Shown here piece after piece: positions 46,183 to 55,987 of a stretch of 64,000 bases of DNA. The first letter of the stretch is position 1. Each line of letters opens with the position of its first letter. The stretch covers positions 1 to 64,000 of the forward strand of contig NZ_FNPF01000002.1 in NCBI RefSeq assembly GCF_900107235.1, given 5' to 3'. A model generated the notes under the pieces. The model was not told the DNA's origin. It saw nothing but the letters and a program-made list of their open reading frames with translations, and ran no database searches. The DNA comes from Citreimonas salinaria. Lineage in GTDB: Bacteria; Pseudomonadota; Alphaproteobacteria; Rhodobacterales; Rhodobacteraceae. Position numbers and translations under genes: made by a program.

Positions 46183-46314
46183 CTCGTGCTCCGGAAAGAT
46201 CGCCTAGGCTCAGCTTCAGATTTTTCGGGATTTCACGGTACGAATTGCAGCGAGGGGGGCCTCGCAAGATGTAGTGTAAGATCCCTACCGGCCATCGAGA
46301 TCTGCTAAAGCACC

Positions 46315-46329
46315 TTAAAAGACCGTTAA
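46315..46329. promoter_or_regulatory. CtrA-type binding box
   Basis: TTAA-AAGACCG-TTAA is an exact match to the TTAA-N7-TTAA consensus of the alphaproteobacterial cell-cycle regulator CtrA. It lies about 35 bases upstream of TTGACC (46362) and 350 bases before mraZ, in the region expected to hold the dcw promoter. Confidence 0.6.
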
Positions 46330-46396
46330 GTTCCGCGTATTTGCCCTCAGGTAGATCAGCGTTGACCTGTGTCACTGCGGCAAAAACTTGTTGCGT

Positions 46397-46640
46397 GGGA
46401 TGAATTCCCATGGCATCCCTATGTACACGATGAGGGACGGTTTAAGGGGCAACAAAGACCCCGATGCAGAACTCCCAACGATAACAAAGGCAGGCATCAT
46501 ACAGGCCCGCCCTTCATCGTGACAAAGGATCCGGCGCGCGGGCGAGCAGACATCCCCCCAGGTGGCGCGTGCGATCGGACATACCCGCCGGAAGCGGGTC
46601 GGGCGGCGGGTCGATCGGTGGCAGCAGATCGACCCGCCGC
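46397..46640 (+). ncRNA. dcw 5' leader, UpsM-like sRNA region
   Basis: In Rhodobacter sphaeroides the dcw cluster is preceded by a long leader whose 5' part is released as the abundant sRNA UpsM. This region occupies the same position, 285 to 42 bases before mraZ. TTGACC at 46362-46367 could serve as a -35, but no good -10 follows, so the 5' end is an estimate. The 3' limit is put at the strong hairpin 46603-46640. Identity with UpsM rests on position and structure, not on an alignment. Confidence 0.42.
46603..46640 (+). terminator. 13-bp hairpin 42 bases before mraZ (terminator or processing site)
   Basis: GCGGCGGGTCGAT pairs perfectly with ATCGACCCGCCGC around a 12-base loop, followed by TTTCCGTTT. 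The short T-rich tail allows inefficient intrinsic termination, which would split leader RNA from the dcw message. A smaller ACCCGC/GCGGGT hairpin precedes it. Confidence 0.45.
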
Positions 46641-46681
46641 TTTCCGTTTCACGGGGGGCGCATGAAGGGACCGCAGGGACA

Positions 46682-47191
46682 GTGGGCCGCAGGCTGAAGT
46701 TCAGAGGCGAAGGCACCCACAAGGTGGACGGCAAGGGCCGAGTTTCCATCCCGGCGGGCTTTCGTCGCGTGCTCGAGGCCGGCGATCCCGACTGGGTCGA
46801 GGGGAAGTGCCCCAACTTCGTGATCGTCTACGGCGACCATCGCCGCAAATACCTTCAGTGCTACACGGTCGAGGCCATCGAAGAGGTCGACGAGCAGATC
46901 GCGGCCATGCCGCGCGGCTCGCAGCGCCGGCGCGTGCTGGAGAAGCTGTTCAGCGGGCAGTCAGTGCAATCCTCGGTAGACGAAAGCGGGCGCATCGTCC
47001 TGCCGGTCAAGCTGCGCGGCAAAATCGACCTGTCGAACGAGGCGTATTTCATCGCGTCGGGCGACACGTTCGAGATCTGGAACCCCGCCACCTACGAGGC
47101 CGAGGAACAGGCCCGGACCGAGGCGTTCCTCGACGACCTGCCGGACGATTTCGATCCGCTGATGCTGCTCGACCCCGGAGTCGAGGTCTAG
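46682..47191 (+). CDS. mraZ: transcriptional regulator MraZ
   Basis: This 169-residue protein has two SpoVT/AbrB-like MraZ repeats (FRGEGTHKVDGKGRVSIPAGFRRVL at about 7-31 and SVDESGRIVLPVKLRGKI near 105-122). In other bacteria MraZ represses its own dcw cluster by binding TGGG repeats upstream. The GTG at 46682 is chosen from the family N-terminus. An open frame upstream runs through the leader hairpins and is not credible. It is the first gene of the cluster, 3 bases before rsmH. Confidence 0.93.
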   Translation: MGRRLKFRGEGTHKVDGKGRVSIPAGFRRVLEAGDPDWVEGKCPNFVIVYGDHRRKYLQCYTVEAIEEVDEQIAAMPRGSQRRRVLEKLFSGQSVQSSVDESGRIVLPVKLRGKIDLSNEAYFIASGDTFEIWNPATYEAEEQARTEAFLDDLPDDFDPLMLLDPGVEV

Positions 47192-47194
47192 GCC

Positions 47195-48175
47195 GTGGCG
47201 GGCGCGCCGCATGTCCCCGTCCTGCTGGCGCCGCTCCTGCGCGCCGTGGCGCCTGTCTCGGGCACGTGGATCGACGGCACGCTGGGCGCGGGCGGCTACA
47301 CGCGCGGCCTGCTCGAGGCGGGTGCGGACCATGTCATCGGCATCGACCGCGATCCTTCGGCGCTCGAACTCGCGCGCGAAAGACTGGGGTCGCTGGCCGA
47401 GCGCGTGACCTTCCACAAGGGCAACTTCGCGCAGATGGACCAGGCGACCGGCACGCCGGTCGACGGCGTGGTGCTGGACCTCGGCGTATCCTCTATGCAG
47501 CTGGACCGGCCCGAGCGCGGCTTCTCGTTCTTGCGCGACGGGCCGCTCGACATGCGCATGGGTGATGCCGGCCCGACCGCCGCGGACATCGTCAACGAGG
47601 CGCCCGAGGCCGAACTGGCGAACATTCTCTATCATTTCGGCGAGGAGCGCGCCTCGCGCCGCATCGCCAAGGCCATCGTGCGGGCGCGCGCTGAATCGCC
47701 CATCACCGGCACCCTGCGCCTGGCCGAGATCGTCGAGCGATGCCTTCCGCGCCCCAAGCCCGGCCAAAGCCGCGCCGCCACCCGCAGCTTTCAGGCCTTG
47801 CGCATAGCGGTGAACGCCGAATACGAGGCGTTGTGGCAGGGGCTGATGGCGGCGGAACGCGCGCTGAAGCCCGGCGGGCTGCTGGCGGTGGTGACGTTCC
47901 ATTCGGTCGAGGACCGCATGGTCAAGCGCTTCTTTCAGGAGCACGGCGCGAAGAAGGAACGCGTCAACCGCTACGCCGCCACCGAAGACACCGCGCCCAC
48001 GGACGACCCGTTCGTGCCGCTGACCCGCAAGGCCGTGGGCCCGGATGCCGACGAGACCCGCGACAACCCGCGCGCCCGGTCCGCCAAGCTGCGGGTGGCG
48101 CGGCGCACAGACGCCCCGGCGCGCGCCATCGACGCGCGCGCCCTTTCAATGCCGGACCTTCCGAAAGGACGTTAG
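47195..48175 (+). CDS. rsmH: 16S rRNA (cytosine(1402)-N(4))-methyltransferase RsmH
   Basis: This 326-residue enzyme starts with GTG. It has [10 protein letters not shown], the SAM site [49 protein letters not shown], and the C-terminal [14 protein letters not shown]. It methylates N4 of C1402 in 16S rRNA. It is 3 bases after mraZ and 3 bases before ftsL. Confidence 0.95.
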   Translation: MAGAPHVPVLLAPLLRAVAPVSGTWIDGTLGAGGYTRGLLEAGADHVIGIDRDPSALELARERLGSLAERVTFHKGNFAQMDQATGTPVDGVVLDLGVSSMQLDRPERGFSFLRDGPLDMRMGDAGPTAADIVNEAPEAELANILYHFGEERASRRIAKAIVRARAESPITGTLRLAEIVERCLPRPKPGQSRAATRSFQALRIAVNAEYEALWQGLMAAERALKPGGLLAVVTFHSVEDRMVKRFFQEHGAKKERVNRYAATEDTAPTDDPFVPLTRKAVGPDADETRDNPRARSAKLRVARRTDAPARAIDARALSMPDLPKGR

Positions 48176-48178
48176 GGA

Positions 48179-48535
48179 ATGCGCACTCTGCTGTTCCTTC
48201 TCACCGCGATCGCCGTCATCGGCTCGGGCTTCTGGGCCTACCGCGAGAACTATGCGACACAGGCGCAGCTGGACCGCGTCGCCGGTCTGCAGCGCCAGAT
48301 CGGCGCCGCGCGCGAACGGCTGGCGGTGCTCGAGGCCGAGTGGGCCTATCTCAACCGTCCCGACCGCCTGCGCGACCTGGCCGAGCTGAACTTCGACCGG
48401 CTGGGGCTGATGCCGCTCCGGGCCGAGCAATTCTCGGACCCGCGCGAACTGCGCCGCGTCGCACCCGCGATGCTCGACCAGATCGACATCACCGACAGCA
48501 TCGAAGTCTCCAGCGCAGGAGCCAACCAGCCATGA
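48179..48535 (+). CDS. ftsL: cell division protein FtsL
   Basis: This 118-residue bitopic protein has a membrane span at about 3-20 (TLLFLLTAIAVIGSGFWAY) and a periplasmic coiled coil (AQLDRVAGLQRQIGAARERLAVLEAEWAYLNRPDRLRDLAELNF). It belongs to the FtsQLB complex that activates FtsWI. It overlaps the ftsI start (ATGA). Confidence 0.9.
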   Translation: MRTLLFLLTAIAVIGSGFWAYRENYATQAQLDRVAGLQRQIGAARERLAVLEAEWAYLNRPDRLRDLAELNFDRLGLMPLRAEQFSDPRELRRVAPAMLDQIDITDSIEVSSAGANQP

Positions 48536-50328
48536 CCCGGATCCCGCTGCGCCCGCTGGCCCGCATCCTGGAAGCCCGTCAGAAGGGCGAGAACCCCGAC
48601 GCCATCGAGCGCGAGAACCGCCGCCTGCGCCACGAGGACATGCGCGATCGCGCCCGCATCCGTGCCGAGGGCCGCCTGCTGGTGCTGGGCGTCATGTTCT
48701 TCTGCGCCTTCGGCCTGGTGGGCGCTCGCATGGGCATCCTGGCCGCCTCCGAGGCCGAGGAGCCGCGCGCGCAGGCGACCGGCGCGTCGATCATTGCCAC
48801 CCGCGCCGATATCGTCGACCGGCACGGCCGGGTGCTCGCCAAGAACATGGAGACGCACTCTCTTTACGCACATCCCCACCAGATGATCGAACCCGAGCGC
48901 GCCGCGGCCGAACTGGCGCAGATCTTCCCCGACCTGTCGCATGAGCGCCTGCTGAAGGACTTCACCGGCAAGCGCACCTTCGTCTGGGTCAAGCGCAAGC
49001 TCAGCCCCGAGCAGATGCAGGCCGTCCACGACCTGGGCGAACCCGGCCTGCTGTTCGGCCCACGCGAGATGCGGCTTTACCCCAACGGCGCGCTGGCCGC
49101 GCATGTTCTGGGCGGCGCGGGCTACGGCATCGAGGGCGTGCATTCGGCCGAGGTGGTCGGCCGCGCCGGAATCGAGCGGTTCTTCGACGAGGAATTGCGC
49201 GACCCCGCGCGCGAGGGCGCGCCTCTGGAGTTGGCGCTGGATCTGACGGTGCAAGCCGCATCGGAACGCGTGCTCGAGGCGGGCATGTCGCTGATGAACG
49301 CCAAGGGCGCCGCCAGCGTGTTGATGGATGCCCATACCGGCGAGGTGATCAGCCTGGTCTCGCTGCCCGATTTCGACCCAAACAGCCGCCCCGCAGCGCC
49401 GGTCGCGGGCAGTCCGGGCGACAGCCCGCTGTTCAACCGCGCGGTGCAGGGGGTCTACGAGCTTGGCTCGACCTTCAAGATTTTCGCCGCCGCGCAGGCG
49501 ATGGACCTAGGCCTTGTGACGTCTGAAACTGTCATCGACACGCGGCCGCCCTTCCGGGTCGGCGGGCACGGGATCGGCGAGTTCGAGAACAAGAACTACG
49601 GCGAGTTGTCGGTTGCCGACATCATCATCAAGTCGTCGAACCGGGGCACCGGGCGCCTGGCCCTGGCAATCGGGACCGAGCGGCAGCAGGCCTTCCTCAA
49701 GCGGCTGGGCTTCTTCGACCCCGTGCCGTTCGAGATGGTCGAGGCCCCCGGCGGCAAGCCGCTTCTGCCAGCGCGCTGGACCGACCTCAGCTCGGTCACG
49801 ATCTCCTATGGGCACGGGCTGTCCAGCTCACCGCTGCACCTGGCGGCAGGTTACGCGGCGATCGCCAACGGCGGCTTTGCCGTCAAGCCCACCCTGCTGC
49901 GCCAGGACGCTCCGCAGCGGGGCGAACGAGTGCTCGGCGCGGAAAGCGCCAAGGCGGCGCAGCGCATGCTGCGCGCCGTGGTGACCCGGGGCACCGCGTC
50001 GATGGGCGACGTGCCGGGCTACCACGTCGCCGGCAAGACCGGCACTGCGGACAAGCCGCGCGAGAACGGCGGCGGCTACTACGACGACAAGGTGATCAAC
50101 ACCTTCGCCGCGATGTTCCCGGCCCACGAGCCGCGCTACGTGCTGATCGTCACGCTGGACGAGCCGGTCGAGACCTCGGGCGAGAAACCGCGCCGCACGG
50201 CCGGCTGGACCGCAGTGCCGGTGGCCGCCGAGATGATCGCGCGCATCGCGCCGTTGCTGGACCTGCGGCCGGACTATGGCCCCGGCCTCGATGCCGCGCC
50301 CGAGACAATGGTGCTGTCGTCCAACTGA
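48532..50328 (+). CDS. ftsI: septal peptidoglycan transpeptidase FtsI (PBP3)
   Basis: This 598-residue class B penicillin-binding protein has a cytoplasmic N-terminus, one span (about 43-63, LLVLGVMFFCAFGLVGARMG), a PBP dimerisation domain and a transpeptidase domain. The active-site motifs are STFK (in YELGSTFKIF), SSN (in IKSSNRGTG) and KTG (in VAGKTGTADK). It crosslinks septal peptidoglycan together with FtsW. A 124-base gap follows before murE. Confidence 0.95.
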   Translation: MTRIPLRPLARILEARQKGENPDAIERENRRLRHEDMRDRARIRAEGRLLVLGVMFFCAFGLVGARMGILAASEAEEPRAQATGASIIATRADIVDRHGRVLAKNMETHSLYAHPHQMIEPERAAAELAQIFPDLSHERLLKDFTGKRTFVWVKRKLSPEQMQAVHDLGEPGLLFGPREMRLYPNGALAAHVLGGAGYGIEGVHSAEVVGRAGIERFFDEELRDPAREGAPLELALDLTVQAASERVLEAGMSLMNAKGAASVLMDAHTGEVISLVSLPDFDPNSRPAAPVAGSPGDSPLFNRAVQGVYELGSTFKIFAAAQAMDLGLVTSETVIDTRPPFRVGGHGIGEFENKNYGELSVADIIIKSSNRGTGRLALAIGTERQQAFLKRLGFFDPVPFEMVEAPGGKPLLPARWTDLSSVTISYGHGLSSSPLHLAAGYAAIANGGFAVKPTLLRQDAPQRGERVLGAESAKAAQRMLRAVVTRGTASMGDVPGYHVAGKTGTADKPRENGGGYYDDKVINTFAAMFPAHEPRYVLIVTLDEPVETSGEKPRRTAGWTAVPVAAEMIARIAPLLDLRPDYGPGLDAAPETMVLSSN

Positions 50329-50452
50329 CCGGTGCCGAAAGGCCCCGCGCGGACGCCGATGCGCAGCCTTCGGCCGTCAAGGCCAAGTCGCCTCTGGCGA
50401 GCGGCGGGCCGCTCGCGTATCTGGGGGCAAACGAACCGATTGGGGGCGCGAC

Positions 50453-51949
50453 ATGGGGCAGCGGGCGAAAAGCCTGGCGCAGCTGGGATTGACGGCGCGC
50501 GGCGGACGCGAGGCGCAGGTGACGGGTCTTGCCGTCGACAGCCGCGACGTGGTCGACGGGTGCCTCTTCGCGGCGATGCCAGGCACGCGCATCCACGGCG
50601 CCACCTTCATCGACGCCGCCTTGCGCAACGGCGCGGGCGCCATCCTGACCGACGCGGAGGGCGCACGCATCGCCGAGGCCGCGCTGGACGCTTCTGACGC
50701 AGCCCTGATCGTCGCCGCCGACCCGCGCTCGACCCTCGCCTGCACTGCGGCGCTGTGGTTCGGCGCGCAGCCGGAAAGCATGGTCGCGGTGACCGGCACC
50801 AACGGCAAGACCTCGGTCGCCAGCTTCACCCGCCAGATCTGGCAAGAGCTGGGCCTGCGCGCCGTCAACATCGGCACGACGGGCGTCGAGGGCGACTGGC
50901 AGACCCCGCTGCGCCACACCACGCCCGAGCCGATCACCCTGCACCGCGTGCTGGCCGGCGCGGCCGAGGCCGGCATCAGCCACGCCGCGATGGAGGCGTC
51001 CTCGCACGGGCTTGACCAGCGCAGGCTGGATGGCGTGACCCTGCGGGCGGCGGGCTTCACCAACATCACGCAGGACCACCTGGACTATCACCCGGACTTC
51101 GAAACCTATTTCGCGGCGAAGGCCGCGCTGTTCTCGCGCGTGCTGCCCGAGGACGGGACGGCGGTGATCAACATCGACGACCCGCGCGGCGTCGACATGC
51201 TGGCGATCGCCAAGGCGCGCGGGCAGGATGTCATCACTGTCGGGCGGCAGGCCGCGGACCTGTGCCTCGAGGCGCAGCGCTTCGACGCGACCGGGCAGGA
51301 GATCCGGCTGAGCTGGCACGGGCGCGCCCGGCAGGAGCGGCTGGAGTTGATCGGCGGCTTTCAGGCCGAGAACGTGCTGCTGGCCGCCGGCCTTGTCATC
51401 GCGTGCGGAGCCGAGGCCGACGACGTCTTCGACATGCTGCCGATGCTGGGCACGGTGCGCGGCCGGATGCAGCTGGCCGCGACGCGCGACAACGGCGCCG
51501 CCGCCTTCGTCGACTATGCCCATACGCCGGATGCGGTGGCCAAGGCCTGTGCAGCGCTGCGCCCGCATGTGATGGGGCGCCTCGTGGCCATCGTCGGCGC
51601 CGGCGGCGACCGCGATACCGGCAAGCGCCCGCTGATGGGGCGCGCTGCGGCGCAGGAGGCCGACATGGTGATTGTCACCGACGACAATCCCCGATCCGAG
51701 GACCCGGCCGCCATCCGTGCCGCCGTACTGGCCGGCGCGCGGGACAGCGGTTCGGCGAAAGTCCTCGAGGTTGGCGACCGGGCCGAGGCGATCCTGCGCG
51801 GCGTCGACGCGCTGGGGCCGGGGGACGCGCTGCTGATCTGCGGCAAGGGTCACGAGACGGGGCAGATCGTCGGCGACACGGTCTATCCGTTCGACGACGC
51901 CGAACAGGCTAGCGTCGTGGTGTCGGCGCTGGACGGGCGGAGATCATGA
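50453..51949 (+). CDS. murE: UDP-MurNAc-L-Ala-D-Glu:meso-diaminopimelate ligase
   Basis: This 498-residue Mur ligase has VTGTNGKTSVASFTRQ as the ATP loop, a central domain with the carbamylated-lysine region, and the DNPRSEDP motif that selects meso-diaminopimelate. The ATG at 50453 starts the family N-terminus. The stop overlaps the murF start by ATGA. Confidence 0.95.
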   Translation: MGQRAKSLAQLGLTARGGREAQVTGLAVDSRDVVDGCLFAAMPGTRIHGATFIDAALRNGAGAILTDAEGARIAEAALDASDAALIVAADPRSTLACTAALWFGAQPESMVAVTGTNGKTSVASFTRQIWQELGLRAVNIGTTGVEGDWQTPLRHTTPEPITLHRVLAGAAEAGISHAAMEASSHGLDQRRLDGVTLRAAGFTNITQDHLDYHPDFETYFAAKAALFSRVLPEDGTAVINIDDPRGVDMLAIAKARGQDVITVGRQAADLCLEAQRFDATGQEIRLSWHGRARQERLELIGGFQAENVLLAAGLVIACGAEADDVFDMLPMLGTVRGRMQLAATRDNGAAAFVDYAHTPDAVAKACAALRPHVMGRLVAIVGAGGDRDTGKRPLMGRAAAQEADMVIVTDDNPRSEDPAAIRAAVLAGARDSGSAKVLEVGDRAEAILRGVDALGPGDALLICGKGHETGQIVGDTVYPFDDAEQASVVVSALDGRRS

Positions 51950-53412
51950 CGGAAGAGTGTGGGATGAGCGGACACGCGACGCTCTGGACGTCGGCCGACG
52001 CGGCGGCTGCCACGGGCGGACGGGCAACCGCCGCCTGGAGCGCCACGGGTGTATCGATCGACACGCGTACAATCGAGCCCGGCGACCTGTTCGTGGCGCT
52101 GACCTCGGCGCGCGACGGGCACGATTTCGTGGTGGACGCGCTGGCCAAGGGAGCCGCGGCCGCCCTTGTCAGCCGCGTCCCCGACGGTCTGCCCGACGAC
52201 GCGCCGCTGCTGGTCGTGGACGACGTGCAGCGCGGGCTCGAGGCGCTTGGCCGGGCAGGGCGCGCGCGCTTCACCGGCCGAGTCGTGGCGGTCACCGGGT
52301 CCGTCGGCAAGACCTCGACCAAAGAGATGCTGCGCACGTTACTTGGCGCGCTGGGCCGCGTGCACGCCGCCGAGAAAAGCTACAACAACCACTGGGGCGT
52401 GCCGCTGACGCTGGCGCGGATGCCGGCGGACGCGGATTTCGCCGTGATCGAGATCGGCATGAACGCGCCCGGAGAGATCGCGCCCCTGTCGCGCCTCGCG
52501 CGGCCGCACGTAGCGGTGGTGACCATCGTGGCGCCCGCGCATCTCGCTGCCTTCGACGACCTGAGCGGCATCGCGCACGAGAAGGCGGCGATCTTCGACG
52601 GTCTGGAACCCGGCGGCACCGCCGTGCTCCGCGGCGATCTCGAGGTCAGCGACGTCCTGCGTGCGCGGGCGCAGGAGAAGGCCGCCAGCGTCGTGGATTT
52701 CGGCGAGGCGGAAGGTCAGGCCTACCGCATGCTCGAAGCCCGCATCGGTGACGACTGCACGGTGGTCACCGGTTTGGCGCCGGGCGACAAGAGGCTGTTC
52801 AAGGTCATGGTGCCGGGCCGGCATTTCGCGGTAAACGCCATGGGCGTGCTGGCGGTGGCCGATGCGCTGGATCTCGACCCGGCGCTTGCGGTCACGGCCT
52901 TGGGCCAGTGGCGCGCGGGCGCGGGCCGCGGTGCGCGCGAAGTGATCCATCTCGATCCGGTGGCGACGGATCTCAGTCTCGAGCTGATCGACGATGCATA
53001 CAATTCCAACCCCGCCTCGCTTGCCGCCTCGCTGGAAGTGCTGGCCGCGGCGCGGACGCGCGATGGGCTGGGCAAGAAGGACCGCGGCCGCCGGATTGCC
53101 TACCTGGGCGACATGAAGGAACTCGGCGCGACCGAGGGGGCGCTGCACGCGGGCGTCGCCGACCTGCCGGCGATGCGCGACATCGACGTGGTGCATTGTA
53201 TCGGTCCGCTGATGCGCCACCTGTGGGAAGCGCTGCCCGAGCGCAAGCGCGGGCGGTGCTGCGACTCTGCGGCCGAGGCCTCCACCGGGCTGGCAAGCGA
53301 GCTTGACGCCGGCGACGTGGTGCTGGTCAAGGGCTCTCAATCGGTCGGGCTGGCGCGCGTGGTTGACGCCATCCGGAAAATGGGACACGCCCCGGCGGGC
53401 GGCGATCTTTAG
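51946..53412 (+). CDS. murF: UDP-MurNAc-tripeptide:D-Ala-D-Ala ligase
   Basis: This 488-residue Mur ligase has the ATP loop VAVTGSVGKTSTKEML, EKSYNNHWGVPLTLARM, FAVIEIGMNAPGEI and DDAYNSNPASLAASL. It adds D-Ala-D-Ala to complete the UDP-MurNAc-pentapeptide. The start overlaps the murE stop; the ATG at 51964 is an alternative. Confidence 0.95.
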   Translation: MTEECGMSGHATLWTSADAAAATGGRATAAWSATGVSIDTRTIEPGDLFVALTSARDGHDFVVDALAKGAAAALVSRVPDGLPDDAPLLVVDDVQRGLEALGRAGRARFTGRVVAVTGSVGKTSTKEMLRTLLGALGRVHAAEKSYNNHWGVPLTLARMPADADFAVIEIGMNAPGEIAPLSRLARPHVAVVTIVAPAHLAAFDDLSGIAHEKAAIFDGLEPGGTAVLRGDLEVSDVLRARAQEKAASVVDFGEAEGQAYRMLEARIGDDCTVVTGLAPGDKRLFKVMVPGRHFAVNAMGVLAVADALDLDPALAVTALGQWRAGAGRGAREVIHLDPVATDLSLELIDDAYNSNPASLAASLEVLAAARTRDGLGKKDRGRRIAYLGDMKELGATEGALHAGVADLPAMRDIDVVHCIGPLMRHLWEALPERKRGRCCDSAAEASTGLASELDAGDVVLVKGSQSVGLARVVDAIRKMGHAPAGGDL

Positions 53413-53421
53413 GAATCTGCG

Positions 53422-54504
53422 ATGCTCTACTGGCTCACCGAACTGAGCGACGGCGGCGGGGTGTTCAACCTTTTTCGCTACATTACCTTCCGCGCGGGCG
53501 CCGCATTCATGACAGCGCTGATCTTCGGATTCCTGTTCGGCCTGCCGCTGATCAACGCGCTGCGTCGCACGCAGGGCAAGGGCCAGCCAATCCGCGCCGA
53601 CGGACCCGAGGGGCACATCATCAAGGCAGGCACGCCCACGATGGGCGGTCTGCTGATCATCGGCGCGGTGCTGACCTCGACGCTGCTCTGGGCGCGGCTG
53701 GACAATCCTTTCATCTGGATCGTGCTGTTCGTCACGCTGTCCTACGCGCTGATCGGCTTCGCCGACGACTACGCCAAGGTCAGCAAGCAGAACGTCGACG
53801 GCGTATCGGGCAAGATCCGTCTGGCGATCGGCTTCGGCGTCGCGCTGATCGCCGCGCTTTGGTCGGCCTGGGTCCACCCGGACGAGCTGACGAACGCGCT
53901 GGCGCTGCCGTTCTACAAGGACACGCTGCTGTACATGGGCGCGTTGTTCGTGCCCTTCGCGATGATCGTGATCGTGGGGGCGGCGAACGCCGTCAACCTA
54001 ACCGACGGGCTTGACGGGCTGGCGATCATGCCGGTGATGATCGCGACCGCGACGCTGGGGGTCATCGCCTATGCGGTGGGGCGCGTCGACTTCACCGAAT
54101 ACCTCGAAGTCCACTACGTTCCCGGCACCGGCGAGATTCTCGTCTTCGCCGCCGGCGTCGTGGGGGGCGGGTTGGGCTTCCTGTGGTACAATGCGCCGCC
54201 GGCCGCCGTGTTCATGGGTGACACCGGGTCACTGGCCCTGGGCGGCGCGCTGGGCGCCATCGCCGTCGCCACCAAGCACGAGCTTGTGCTGGGCATCGTC
54301 GGCGGGCTTTTCGTGGTCGAGGCGCTGAGCGTGATCATCCAGGTGCTCTACTTCAAGCGCACCGGCAAGCGCGTGTTCCTGATGGCGCCGATCCACCACC
54401 ACTACGAGAAGAAGGGCTGGGCCGAGCCGCAGATCGTCATCCGGTTCTGGATCATCTCGCTGATCCTCGCGATCATCGGTCTGGCCACATTGAAGGTCCG
54501 CTGA
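53422..54504 (+). CDS. mraY: phospho-MurNAc-pentapeptide transferase MraY
   Basis: This 360-residue membrane enzyme with about ten spans makes lipid I on undecaprenyl phosphate. The catalytic Asp pair is in [14 protein letters not shown], and [13 protein letters not shown] and [17 protein letters not shown] are also present. It lies 9 bases after murF. Confidence 0.97.
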   Translation: MLYWLTELSDGGGVFNLFRYITFRAGAAFMTALIFGFLFGLPLINALRRTQGKGQPIRADGPEGHIIKAGTPTMGGLLIIGAVLTSTLLWARLDNPFIWIVLFVTLSYALIGFADDYAKVSKQNVDGVSGKIRLAIGFGVALIAALWSAWVHPDELTNALALPFYKDTLLYMGALFVPFAMIVIVGAANAVNLTDGLDGLAIMPVMIATATLGVIAYAVGRVDFTEYLEVHYVPGTGEILVFAAGVVGGGLGFLWYNAPPAAVFMGDTGSLALGGALGAIAVATKHELVLGIVGGLFVVEALSVIIQVLYFKRTGKRVFLMAPIHHHYEKKGWAEPQIVIRFWIISLILAIIGLATLKVR

Positions 54505-54586
54505 GCGGCGGCTTGCGCGGGCCGATCGGGCGCGCTACGCGATGGGCTGCGCCGGGACGATCCGGCGCGGCAAGTGGAGACGCGCG

Positions 54587-55987
54587 ATGATCCCAGTCAG
54601 GGGCTTCGAGGACCAGACTGTCGCCGTTCTGGGCATGGGCCGGTCCGGCCTTGCGACGGCGAGGGCACTGGAGGCGGGCGGCACTCACGTGGTCGTCTGG
54701 GACGACACGCCGCAAACCCGCGAACGCGCCGAGGCCGAGGGTTTTGCCTGTCGCGACCTGCGTGATCCGACCGCGTTCGAGGACGTGGCCTGCCTGGTCG
54801 TCTCGCCCGGCATCCCGCATCTTTACCCGCAGCCGAACGCCGCCGTGGCCGCCGCGCTCGAGGCCGGGGTGCCGGTAGACAACGACATCGGGCTGTTCTT
54901 CCGGTCGCTGGCGACGGACGACTGGGACGGCTTCGACCGCGCGCCGCGGGTGGTGGCGGTGACCGGCTCGAACGGAAAATCCACGACGTCGGCACTGATC
55001 GACCACGTCCTGCGCGCCGCCGGGCGCGAATGCCAGCTTGCGGGCAATATCGGCCGCGGCGCGCTGGACATCGACCCGCCGGGCGACGGGGGCGTCGTGG
55101 TGCTGGAACTGTCCAGCTATCAGACCGAACTTGCCCGCGCTCTGACGCCGGATGTCGCGGTGTTCACCAACCTGACGCCCGACCACCTGGACCGCCACGC
55201 CGGAATGGGCGGCTACTTCGCCGCGAAGCGCCGCCTTTTCGCCGAGGGTGGACCCGACCGAGCCGTGATCGGCGTGGACGAGATCGAGGGGCGCTACATG
55301 GCGGGCCAGCTCGCCGAGGGGCGGGCCGACGACCGCGTGATCCGGGTCGCGAGCGGCTGCAAGCTGACCGGGCCGGGCTGGCTCGTCTACGCGCGCAAGG
55401 GGTTCCTGACCGAGTGGCGCAAGGGCCGGCAGGTCGCCTCGATCGACCTGCGCGACATCAAGGGGCTGCCCGGCGCGCACAACCACCAGAACGCCTGTTC
55501 CGCCTTCGGCGCGCTGCGGGCGCTGGGCCTGGGTCCGCGCGAGATCGAGACCGGGCTGCGCAGCTTCGAAGGTCTGCCCCATCGCAGCCAGCTGGTCGGC
55601 GAACGGGGCGGCGTGCGCTTCGTCAACGACAGCAAGGCGACCAACGTGGACGCGGCGCTACAGGCGCTGCGGGCCTTTCCGCGCATCCGCTGGGTCTGCG
55701 GCGGGCTGATGAAGGATGGCGGGCTGGCCGGCCTGCATCCCGCGCTGGATCACGTGGCAAAGGCCTATGTCATCGGTCGCGAGCCCGAGGTCTTCGCCCG
55801 CGATCTTCCGGGCACCGAAGCCGTGCTCTGCGGCGACATGGCCACGGCCGTCGCGCAGGCCGCGGCCGAGGCCGAGCCGGGCGACGTGGTGCTGCTGGCG
55901 CCCGCCGCAGCCAGCTTCGATCAGTATGACAATTTCGAGGCGCGCGGCGCGGACTTCATCGCGCAGGTGCGTGCGGTGCTGGGCTAG
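54587..55987 (+). CDS. murD: UDP-MurNAc-L-Ala:D-Glu ligase
   Basis: This 466-residue Mur ligase has [18 protein letters not shown] as the ATP loop, [22 protein letters not shown] and [22 protein letters not shown]. The ATG at 54587 has GGAG 9 bases upstream. Its TAG overlaps, on the opposite strand, the stop of the following flavoprotein gene. Confidence 0.95.
   Translation: MIPVRGFEDQTVAVLGMGRSGLATARALEAGGTHVVVWDDTPQTRERAEAEGFACRDLRDPTAFEDVACLVVSPGIPHLYPQPNAAVAAALEAGVPVDNDIGLFFRSLATDDWDGFDRAPRVVAVTGSNGKSTTSALIDHVLRAAGRECQLAGNIGRGALDIDPPGDGGVVVLELSSYQTELARALTPDVAVFTNLTPDHLDRHAGMGGYFAAKRRLFAEGGPDRAVIGVDEIEGRYMAGQLAEGRADDRVIRVASGCKLTGPGWLVYARKGFLTEWRKGRQVASIDLRDIKGLPGAHNHQNACSAFGALRALGLGPREIETGLRSFEGLPHRSQLVGERGGVRFVNDSKATNVDAALQALRAFPRIRWVCGGLMKDGGLAGLHPALDHVAKAYVIGREPEVFARDLPGTEAVLCGDMATAVAQAAAEAEPGDVVLLAPAAASFDQYDNFEARGADFIAQVRAVLG

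Larger units (their letters stand above)
45980..46681. other. 702-base gene-free region upstream of the dcw cluster
   Basis: No protein-coding frame is convincing. From left to right it holds a GANTC cluster (46113-46182), a CtrA-type box (46315-46329), an A/T-richer region with TTGACC at 46362-46367, a GGGG/CCCC hairpin near 46448, and two strong hairpins close to mraZ (46583-46600 and 46603-46640). It is much lower in GC than its surroundings in the 46190-46480 part. Confidence 0.6.

Noticed and set aside
46372-46815. Minus-strand open frame across the dcw leader
   Set aside because: It runs through the leader hairpins and into mraZ antisense with no family features.
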